NCBI GenBank assembly: GCA_964428905.1
Contig: CAYSAA010000109.1
Location: forward strand, 1-6,447
Length of the DNA stretch: 6,447 nucleotides
Direction of reading: 5' to 3'
DNA from: CAYSAA01 sp964428905
GTDB lineage: Bacteria > Atribacterota > Phoenicimicrobiia > Phoenicimicrobiales > Stramentimicrobiaceae
This document shows positions 1-4,675 of the stretch, one piece after another. The translations under genes and the position numbers were made by a program. Each line of letters begins with the position of its first letter. The first letter of the stretch is position 1. Under the pieces are notes generated by a model. The model did no database searches. It was not told the origin of the DNA and was given only the letters and a program-made list of their open reading frames with translations.

Positions 1-97
1 TAACACCATTTTTCAGAGCATCATTAACTACCTCATGTGATTCCTTCTCAATCATATCCAGATGGGCATGTGTTTCCACAAAGTTAATGTAAATAAT
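1..97 (-). CDS. tatD: TatD-family metal-dependent hydrolase, N-terminal fragment
   Basis: This is the 5' part of a gene that runs off the left edge. The reading frame gives NFVETHAHLDM, then a stretch ending in NDALKNGV. The HxHxD metal-binding signature beside the N-terminus, followed about 15 residues later by an A-x3-G-V segment, is the opening of TatD/YcfH-type hydrolases, a TIM-barrel family with DNase or other hydrolase activity. The start is unusual. A strong AGGAGG site lies at 103-108, but between the in-frame stop (110-112) and the motif there is no ATG, GTG or TTG except a GTG at 77-79, some 24 nt from the site. ATT codons at 95-97 and 92-94 have normal spacing (6 or 9 nt), so 97 is given as a provisional start. 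A sequence error is also possible. Only about 32 codons are visible, so the family call is likely but not certain. Confidence 0.65.
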   Translation of the reverse strand, partial: MIYINFVETHAHLDMIEKESHEVVNDALKNGV

Positions 98-172
98 TCC
101 AATCCTCCTTTATATTTATAGAATTATGTAATTAGAAAATTTCTTACATATTCCCATGTTACGTAATTGTTA

Positions 173-201
173 ATTATAATACAGATAACAATTGTTTTCA
201 T
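173..201 (-). promoter_or_regulatory. Likely promoter for the tatD-side transcript
   Basis: On the - strand a perfect TATAAT (-10, 173-178) follows ATGAAA (-35, 196-201, four of six consensus matches) after a 17-bp spacer. A start would fall near 166, giving a leader of about 70 nt before the ribosome site at 103-108. The spacer is largely filled by the inverted repeat at 184-199, a possible operator. The call rests on consensus only; the region is very AT-rich, so chance matches occur. Confidence 0.45.
184..199. repeat. Near-perfect 16-bp inverted repeat, possible operator
   Basis: GATAACAATTGTTTTC is a 16-bp inverted repeat with a single mismatched pair (186/197); the inner ten bases AACAATTGTT are perfectly palindromic. 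It lies between the -35 and -10 of the leftward promoter, where a bound repressor would block it. No specific regulator is recognised. Confidence 0.3.
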
Positions 202-252
202 CTTGTTATTACTACTACATAAATTCACTATTTAATCTTTTGCAATATATTA

Positions 253-266
253 TTGATATATATCAA
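253..266. promoter_or_regulatory. FNR/CRP-family-like binding site
   Basis: TTGATATATATCAA is a perfect 14-bp palindrome and matches the FNR-type consensus TTGAT-N4-ATCAA exactly. Its centre (259.5) lies about 93 bp upstream of the predicted leftward start near 166 and about 175 bp upstream of the predicted pyr start, so it is better placed to act on the tatD-side promoter. The surrounding DNA is extremely AT-rich, so chance is a real alternative. Confidence 0.3.
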
Positions 267-400
267 AAATTAACTAATATTTTAAGCCAGGTACAGAGTA
301 AATAACATGTTAAAATAATAAAATTATGAATATGACTACCGGGAGCCAAGGCAAAATAGCATGTTCCACCAAAACAGGTCTACATTCTGTTATATTTTAG

Positions 401-428
401 TTGACAATTGAGATATATATGATATGCT
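401..428 (+). promoter_or_regulatory. pyr operon promoter
   Basis: A perfect -35 box TTGACA (401-406) is followed after 16 bp by TATGCT (423-428, four of six matches to TATAAT). A purine start would fall at about 433-436. This is the only good vegetative-sigma promoter found between tatD and pyrB, and it gives a leader of about 187 nt before the pyrB start codon. Confidence 0.65.
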
Positions 429-433
429 TTCTA

Positions 434-445
434 AAAGATATCTTT
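434..445. promoter_or_regulatory. 12-bp palindrome at the predicted pyr transcription start
   Basis: AAAGATATCTTT is a perfect 12-bp palindrome covering the first transcribed bases. It could be an operator for a repressor or a short 5' hairpin in the RNA. The base composition makes chance possible, and no known regulator motif is recognised. Confidence 0.3.
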
Positions 446-448
446 AAT

Positions 449-465
449 CTAGTACGAGATACTAG
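449..465 (+). promoter_or_regulatory. Leader hairpin beside the leader-peptide ribosome site
   Basis: CTAGTA (449-454) and TACTAG (460-465) form a perfect 6-bp stem around the 5-nt loop CGAGA. The stem ends on the first base of GAAAGG (465-470), the ribosome site of the leader ORF. In the RNA it could shape ribosome loading or stabilise the 5' end. There is no U-tract, so it is not a terminator. Confidence 0.4.
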
Positions 466-479
466 AAAGGTGCTTACAG

Positions 480-587
480 ATGGTTTTACAATCGTTAAAA
501 ACCTATAAATCTTACAATAACATAATAAAATATACATACCTTTTCGTTTTTATACGAAAAGGTTTTTTTATGATATTTTTCTTTTAA
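480..587 (+). CDS. Putative pyr operon leader peptide (35 codons)
   Basis: This short ORF lies between the pyr promoter and pyrB. It starts at ATG 480, has a good ribosome site (AGAAAGG, 464-470, 9 nt away) and runs 35 codons to TAA at 585-587. It begins MVLQSLKTYK; its C-terminal third is Phe-rich (F22, F24, F29, F30, F33-F35) because it is read from the U-rich attenuator. The terminator at 538-569 lies wholly inside the ORF, so a ribosome close behind the polymerase would cover the hairpin before it folds. That is the arrangement of the enterobacterial pyrBI leader (pyrL), where low UTP stalls polymerase in U-rich sequence and lets the ribosome catch up. The peptide itself probably has no function beyond being translated. 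The ORF ends 35 nt before pyrB. The role is inferred from layout, not from peptide similarity. Confidence 0.6.
   Translation: MVLQSLKTYKSYNNIIKYTYLFVFIRKGFFMIFFF
538..569 (+). terminator. Intrinsic terminator / attenuator in the pyr leader
   Basis: ACCTTTTCGT (538-547) and ACGAAAAGGT (554-563) form a perfect 10-bp stem with loop TTTTAT, followed by seven T residues (563-569, the first paired in the stem). It lies about 100 nt downstream of the predicted start and 53 nt before pyrB, so it would stop transcription before the operon unless overridden. The 5' arm and loop are U-rich (541-544 and 547-551), a suitable place for polymerase to slow when UTP is scarce. Confidence 0.85.
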
Positions 588-589
588 TT

Positions 590-605
590 CAGCCCATGAG
601 AGGCT
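590..605 (+). promoter_or_regulatory. PyrR-binding-loop-like RNA element before pyrB
   Basis: AGCC (591-594) pairs with GGCT (602-605) around the loop CATGAGA. With its flanks, the segment CAGCCCATGAGAGGCTAAGA continues into AGGAGG and closely resembles the Bacillus-type PyrR recognition sequence (CAGUCC-AGAGAGGCUG-AGAAGG, from memory). It differs by a one-base loop insertion and a C for U. In Bacillus this loop precedes an antiterminator and terminator; here the terminator is upstream and nothing follows but the pyrB ribosome site. CTTTT (581-585) could form a lower stem with GAAGG (608-612), hiding that site. If PyrR binds, the likely effect is translational repression, as described for mycobacterial pyr leaders. 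No pyrR gene is in the window. Confidence 0.5.
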
Positions 606-608
606 AAG

Positions 609-615
609 AAGGAGG
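609..615 (+). promoter_or_regulatory. pyrB ribosome binding site
   Basis: AAGGAGG is a full-strength site 7 nt before the pyrB ATG at 623. It is worth noting because it directly abuts the PyrR-like hairpin and could be occluded by an extended lower stem. Confidence 0.8.
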
Positions 616-622
616 CTACTAT

Positions 623-1540
623 ATGATCAAAGGAAAGCATTTGATTGAGATAACTGATTTCTCATCGGATGAAATTGAAGATCTATTGGATTTTGCGGAA
701 GAAATTATTCAAGATATTGGTAAGTACGACAACCTTTGCAAAGGAAATCTAATTGCTACACTTTTTTATGAACCATCAACCAGAACTAAGTTCAGCTTTG
801 AATCTGCAGCATTAAAATTAGGAGGGCAGGTAATCGGTTTTGCTGATGCTATGACTTCATCGGTATCCAAGGGAGAAAGCCTCATTGATACTATTCAAAC
901 CGTTGCCTGTTATGCGGATTTAATTGTAATGAGGCATCCCAAAGAAGGTGCTCCCCGTTTAGCATCAAAATATTCAGAAGTACCGATTATCAATGGTGGA
1001 GATGGCGGTCATCAGCATCCTACACAAACCTTAACTGATTTATTAACCATACGTTCACTGAAAGGTTCTTTCTCCAGTCTCACCATTGGATTATGCGGGG
1101 ATTTAAAATTTGGCCGAACAACCCATTCTTTAACAAAAACACTGTTAAGATATCCAGATATCCGATTTATTTTCATTTCTCCGGAAGAACTCAAAATCCC
1201 TGAATATATTAAAGAGAAAATTGATAAGGACAGATACGAAGAAACCGATTCTCTGGATAATAGCATTGGTAATCTGGATATCCTGTATATGACCAGGATT
1301 CAAAAAGAACGATTCTTTAGTGAAGAAGAATATCTGCGGTTAAAAGGATACTATGTGTTAGATAATAGTAAAATGAAGATGGCTAAAAAAGATATGATTG
1401 TTATGCACCCCTTGCCAAGGGTAAATGAAATAGCTGTAGAAGTAGATTATGATGAAAGGGCGGTTTATTTTAAACAAGCCAAATACGGAATGTATATTAG
1501 AATGGCATTGATATCCAAGATGCTGGGGAAAGGAGAATAA
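623..1540 (+). CDS. pyrB: Aspartate carbamoyltransferase catalytic subunit
   Basis: PyrB joins carbamoyl phosphate and L-aspartate to form N-carbamoyl-aspartate, the committed step of UMP synthesis, in the cytoplasm. The 305-residue protein has the normal family length. Visible active-site elements are S52-T53-R54-T55 for carbamoyl phosphate, the S80/K83 region (SSVSKGES) that reaches into the neighbouring subunit, R104 in MRHP, H132 and Q135 in GGDGGHQHPTQ, R165 in GDLKFGRTTHSL, the MTRIQKERF aspartate-site segment, and HPLPR near the C-terminus. The spacing and motifs are of the E. coli/archaeal type that forms a holoenzyme with PyrI, and pyrI follows after only 2 nt. The ATG is fixed by a perfect ribosome site 7 nt upstream. 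It is the first enzyme gene behind the attenuator, so expression probably responds to pyrimidine supply, with feedback on the enzyme through PyrI. Confidence 0.97.
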   Translation: MIKGKHLIEITDFSSDEIEDLLDFAEEIIQDIGKYDNLCKGNLIATLFYEPSTRTKFSFESAALKLGGQVIGFADAMTSSVSKGESLIDTIQTVACYADLIVMRHPKEGAPRLASKYSEVPIINGGDGGHQHPTQTLTDLLTIRSLKGSFSSLTIGLCGDLKFGRTTHSLTKTLLRYPDIRFIFISPEELKIPEYIKEKIDKDRYEETDSLDNSIGNLDILYMTRIQKERFFSEEEYLRLKGYYVLDNSKMKMAKKDMIVMHPLPRVNEIAVEVDYDERAVYFKQAKYGMYIRMALISKMLGKGE

Positions 1541-1542
1541 AA

Positions 1543-1965
1543 ATGATAAATGTGTCAAAATTAAAGAAAGGAATTGTTATTGATCATATCAAGGCTGGCA
1601 ATGGATATAAAATATTTCGTCAGTTGGGTCTGGATAAATTAGCAGACACAATCGTGCTATTAAAAAATATTCCTTCCCATAAAATGGGAATTAAAGACTT
1701 AATCAAAATTGAAAATGATATCTACCTCGATTTAACTGTACTTGGATTAATCGATTCAGGAGTAACTATTAATATTATTGAAAATGGCAAGAAAAAAGAT
1801 AAAATAAAATTAGAATTACCCAAGAAAGTTCATGGGATATTAAAATGCCGAAACCCAAGATGCATTAGTACCATTGAAGATGTGGGAGATATTGAATTTA
1901 CCCTGGTTAACCCATTTACAAAAGAATATCAATGTGAATATTGTCACGATAAAACTACCTTGTAG
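1543..1965 (+). CDS. pyrI: Aspartate carbamoyltransferase regulatory subunit
   Basis: PyrI is the non-catalytic partner of PyrB. Dimers link catalytic trimers and carry the allosteric nucleotide site. The 140-residue protein is slightly shorter than the E. coli subunit (about 153). The N-terminal effector domain shows D14-H15 in the VIDHIKAGNGYKI motif, IPSHKMGIKD (44-52) and KIEN (55-58), all matching nucleotide-contacting segments of the family. The C-terminal zinc domain keeps all four ligands, C102 and C107 (CX4C) plus C131 and C134 (CX2C), so holoenzyme assembly should be possible. The start lies 2 nt after the pyrB stop; its ribosome site (AAAGGAG) is inside the last pyrB codons, giving translational coupling and matched subunit amounts. 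Whether the effector is CTP, UTP or ATP cannot be read from the sequence. Confidence 0.96.
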   Translation: MINVSKLKKGIVIDHIKAGNGYKIFRQLGLDKLADTIVLLKNIPSHKMGIKDLIKIENDIYLDLTVLGLIDSGVTINIIENGKKKDKIKLELPKKVHGILKCRNPRCISTIEDVGDIEFTLVNPFTKEYQCEYCHDKTTL

Positions 1966-1975
1966 GAAAAAATCA

Positions 1976-3130
1976 ATGTCAATATTGTTTAAAAACGTTA
2001 GAATAATCGATTCAGTAACAGATAAAATAAAAAATATTATCATAAATAATCATTCTTTTGCTGAACTAAAAAACATAGATTGTCCAGAGGAACTTACAGA
2101 GACCATTAACGGAAATGGACTGGTCTTAATGCCCTCTTTTATTGATATGCACTGCCATTTAAGAGACCCGGGATACAACTACAAGGAAGACCTGGAATCA
2201 GGACAACAGTCAGCCCTGTCCGGTGGTTTCACAACAATTTGCTGTATGGCTAATACAATGCCTGTCTGTGATAATACCAATACAATTCAGTATATAAAGA
2301 ATAAAGCCTTTTCATTGGATATGTGTGAAGTCATTCCCATCTCTGCTGTGACCAAAGGACTGAAAACGAGGCAAATGGTTAATTTTGAGGAAATGATTGA
2401 ACATACCCGGTTATTCTCTAACGATGGTGAGCCAATTACCGATGAACAAACCATGATTGAAGCCCTGCAAGCTTCTTCAAAATATCATTTTAAACTACTT
2501 ACACATTGTGAACCGGAAGTAGCAATGATTGAAAGGGACTTGAAATTACTGGAATTATTTGGTGGAAATTTACATATCTGCCATGTCAGCAAAAAAGATA
2601 GTGTCGAGTTAATCAGAAATGCCAAGCGAAAAAGATTGAACCTGACCTGTGAAGTAACACCTCATCACCTTTTCAGCTTTGGATTAGACTACATTGTGCA
2701 TCCCCCTTTTGGAGAAAAAAAAGATAGGGATGCATTATTAGAAGGTCTTCTGGATGGTACGATTGATATTATTGCAACCGATCACGCCCCTCATAGCAAA
2801 GAAGACAAATTAAAGGGAGCCCGTGGATTAATCGGATTTGAATACGCCTTCTCACTTGTTTATACTATTTTTAAAGAAAAGAATATTAATATAAAATTAT
2901 TAAGTCAGTTGATGTCTGATGTTCCGGCACAATTATTAAATATTCCCAGTGTTAGGTTTAACCAGAAATCAAATGCCAATTTTGTATTAATCGATTTAGA
3001 GAAAAAATACCAAATAAAGGAAAGCAATATCCACTCCAAATCAAAGAATACACCATTTATCGGTCAAACGGTAGATGGGCAGATCAAAATGACTTTGAGG
3101 AATGGAAAAATAAAATATGATCATCGATAA
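1976..3130 (+). CDS. pyrC: Dihydroorotase (type I)
   Basis: PyrC is a zinc amidohydrolase that cyclises N-carbamoyl-aspartate to dihydroorotate. The ATG at 1976 (10 nt after the pyrI stop, AGGA 8 nt upstream) is chosen because the protein then begins MSILFKNVRII, the family's N-terminal beta-strand domain; an in-frame ATG at 1874 would lie inside pyrI. Metal and catalytic residues are all visible: H59 and H61 with R63 in MHCHLRDPG, D150 in FSNDG, H177 in THCE, H203 in HICHVS and D269 in ATDHAPH. At 384 residues it is shorter than the usual 420-430. The shortage lies mainly between H177 and H203, 26 residues apart here and about 50 in standard type I enzymes, and in a shortened segment after TPHHL. 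The enzyme looks intact and this is probably a lineage-specific trimmed form. It overlaps pyrF by 14 nt. Confidence 0.95.
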   Translation: MSILFKNVRIIDSVTDKIKNIIINNHSFAELKNIDCPEELTETINGNGLVLMPSFIDMHCHLRDPGYNYKEDLESGQQSALSGGFTTICCMANTMPVCDNTNTIQYIKNKAFSLDMCEVIPISAVTKGLKTRQMVNFEEMIEHTRLFSNDGEPITDEQTMIEALQASSKYHFKLLTHCEPEVAMIERDLKLLELFGGNLHICHVSKKDSVELIRNAKRKRLNLTCEVTPHHLFSFGLDYIVHPPFGEKKDRDALLEGLLDGTIDIIATDHAPHSKEDKLKGARGLIGFEYAFSLVYTIFKEKNINIKLLSQLMSDVPAQLLNIPSVRFNQKSNANFVLIDLEKKYQIKESNIHSKSKNTPFIGQTVDGQIKMTLRNGKIKYDHR

Positions 3131-3974
3131 ATTATACAAACTAGTCAAGGAAAGAGGACCTATATGTATCGGACTGGATACAAAATTGGATTTTATTCCT
3201 GATTATTTAACTAATAATAAAAAATTAAATCTTTCCGAAAAAATATTCCTTTTTAACAGGGCAGTTATTGATAGTACCGATGATATTGCAGCCTGCTACA
3301 AAGTTCAGATTGCCTTTTATGAATCGTACGGTATCGAAGGATTAACGGCTTACCAAAATACCCTCGCTTATATTAGAAAAAAGGGTAATATTGTTATTGC
3401 TGATATCAAGAGAGGCGATATATCATCAACCGCCGAGCAATATGCCAAGGCCCATTTTACAGGTGATTTTGAAGCTGATTTCTTGACCATTAATCCTTAC
3501 ATGGGTTTGGATGCAATAAAACCTTATTTTCAATATTTAGACACAGGGAAGAAAGGGATCTTTGTCTTGGTAAAAACTTCCAATCCCGGTTCAAAAGATT
3601 TCCAGGAGTTAACCTGCAAAAATAAACCATTGTATCTGCATGTAGCACAAAAAATTGAAGAATGGGGAATAAACTATAGGGGAAAATCAGGTTATAGCGC
3701 ATTGGGTTCAGTTGTTGGCTTGACCTATCCAGATGAATTTATTAGGGTCAGAAAAACAGCCAATCATACCTTCTTTCTTATCCCCGGCTATGGAGCTCAG
3801 GGAGGAACCGGTGAAGATCTAGCAAAAATATTTAAAAATGAATGGAATGCGGTTGTCAATTCCTCCAGAGGTATTATCGCAGCACATATAAATATTGATG
3901 AAACAGAAAGTTTTGTTACTATTACCAGAGAAAAAGCGATAGAAATGAAAAAGGATATAGTTCAATGGCTATAG
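3117..3974 (+). CDS. pyrF: Orotidine 5'-phosphate decarboxylase, type 2
   Basis: PyrF removes CO2 from OMP to give UMP, the last step of the pathway. The 285-residue length and overall pattern fit the longer type 2 subfamily (also found in actinobacteria) rather than the roughly 240-residue Bacillus or E. coli form. The catalytic charge network D96-x-K98-R-G-D101-I is intact in VIADIKRGDISS. K62 in CYKVQ, the VKTSNPGS loop, and PGYGAQGG with the following NSSRG form the substrate and phosphate sites of the TIM barrel. The ATG at 3117 lies inside the end of pyrC (14-nt overlap), with GGAA about 9 nt upstream, which suggests translational coupling. It overlaps pyrK by 10 nt at its other end. 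No broken or missing key residue is seen. Confidence 0.95.
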   Translation: MIIDKLYKLVKERGPICIGLDTKLDFIPDYLTNNKKLNLSEKIFLFNRAVIDSTDDIAACYKVQIAFYESYGIEGLTAYQNTLAYIRKKGNIVIADIKRGDISSTAEQYAKAHFTGDFEADFLTINPYMGLDAIKPYFQYLDTGKKGIFVLVKTSNPGSKDFQELTCKNKPLYLHVAQKIEEWGINYRGKSGYSALGSVVGLTYPDEFIRVRKTANHTFFLIPGYGAQGGTGEDLAKIFKNEWNAVVNSSRGIIAAHINIDETESFVTITREKAIEMKKDIVQWL

Positions 3975-4675
3975 TTTCTTTTAACCAACAATTAAAAAAT
4001 AACTTCTATCTGATCAAAATAGCCGGTAAATATAAAGCCGATATGGGCCAATTTTACATGATTAGAAAAGACAGCCAATTCATGTTCTTAAGTAGGCCGA
4101 TGAGTGTCTATGATATTGAAAAAGATGGTATTATTTTTTTATATCAGGTAGTCGGAAAAGGAACATCTATTTTGGCTAATTGTAAAAAAGGTGAAACCAT
4201 CACAATCAACGGTCCTTATGGTCATGGTTTCCCTTTTGAAGTAAATGGAAGCATTGCCCTGGTGGGGGGAGGGACTGGAATTGCTCCCCTTTTCTTCGCC
4301 CTAAAACAATTAAGAAAAAGTAATAGAGTAGACATAATTGATGTTTTCCTTGGATTAGAGAAAAAAAATGAATTTGAATTTGCTTTTGATGACTACACAG
4401 ATCATCTTACTGTAAATTACGGAGGATTTATCACAGATCACATTCAATATGAACAGTATAATGTCATTTTTAGCTGCGGGCCTGAGATTATGATGAAAAA
4501 AATTGAGCAACAGTCAAAAATCTATCAAATTGAACATTATGTTTCCATGGAGAAAAGAATGGCCTGTGGAGTAGGTGCCTGCCTTGTCTGCTCCTGCCGA
4601 ACGAAAGAAGGAAATAAGCGCATTTGTAAAGATGGACCAGTTTTTCGGGGGAGGGACATATTTTATAATGAGTAG
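3965..4675 (+). CDS. pyrK: Dihydroorotate dehydrogenase 1B, electron transfer subunit
   Basis: PyrK carries FAD and a [2Fe-2S] cluster and passes electrons from the FMN of PyrD to NAD+ in the cytoplasmic PyrD2-PyrK2 complex. The 236-residue protein belongs to the ferredoxin-NADP reductase-like family. GQF (28-30) and the FAD-binding RPMS (44-47) lie in the N-terminal barrel, and GPYG (83-86) follows. The nucleotide-binding domain has VGGGTGIAPL (100-109) and a later SCGPE motif. Near the C-terminus the cluster ligands C201, C206, C209 and C221 have the family's CX4CX2C plus distal Cys spacing. The gene overlaps pyrF by 10 nt and pyrD by 8 nt, so the two dehydrogenase subunits are made together. 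Its presence means orotate formation uses NAD+ rather than quinone or fumarate. Confidence 0.95.
   Translation: MAIVSFNQQLKNNFYLIKIAGKYKADMGQFYMIRKDSQFMFLSRPMSVYDIEKDGIIFLYQVVGKGTSILANCKKGETITINGPYGHGFPFEVNGSIALVGGGTGIAPLFFALKQLRKSNRVDIIDVFLGLEKKNEFEFAFDDYTDHLTVNYGGFITDHIQYEQYNVIFSCGPEIMMKKIEQQSKIYQIEHYVSMEKRMACGVGACLVCSCRTKEGNKRICKDGPVFRGRDIFYNE

Larger units (their letters stand above)
98..400. other. Divergent intergenic region, no supported gene
   Basis: This is the AT-rich spacer between the divergent tatD fragment and the pyr promoter. It holds the tatD ribosome site (103-108), the leftward promoter, the inverted repeats listed separately, and a further small palindrome TAACATGTTA at 303-312. 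A less AT-rich patch at about 335-385 has a 24-codon open frame (326-400) without a ribosome site; I do not recognise it and do not call it a gene. No tRNA, rRNA or repeat array is seen. Confidence 0.6.

Noticed and set aside
326..400. 24-codon open frame starting MNMTTGSQGK upstream of the pyr promoter
   Set aside because: No ribosome site, no recognised similarity, and it ends at the -35 box; nothing supports translation.
424..447. Seven-codon ORF starting at ATG 424
   Set aside because: Its ATG lies within the -10 box, upstream of the predicted transcript start, and it has no ribosome site.
538..622. Classical Bacillus-type PyrR attenuation (binding loop, antiterminator, terminator in that order)
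   Set aside because: The only terminator is upstream of the PyrR-like loop and none lies between the loop and pyrB, so the classical order is absent.
1012..1558. Minus-strand open frames opposite pyrB and other pyr genes
   Set aside because: They lie opposite well-conserved enzyme genes and encode no recognisable protein; they are shadows of the real coding strand.
1674..1690. Perfect 7-bp inverted repeat TTCCCAT-AAA-ATGGGAA in pyrI
   Set aside because: It lies in the conserved IPSHKMG coding segment with no U-tract; most likely a coincidence of codon choice.
1874..1975. N-terminal extension of pyrC to an in-frame ATG inside pyrI
   Set aside because: It would overlap pyrI by about 90 nt and add residues unlike dihydroorotase; ATG 1976 gives the family's normal N-terminus and has a nearby AGGA.
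4575..4667. Upstream in-frame starts for pyrD inside the pyrK cluster-binding region
   Set aside because: The extra residues are the pyrK [2Fe-2S] region read in another frame; ATG 4668 matches the family start.
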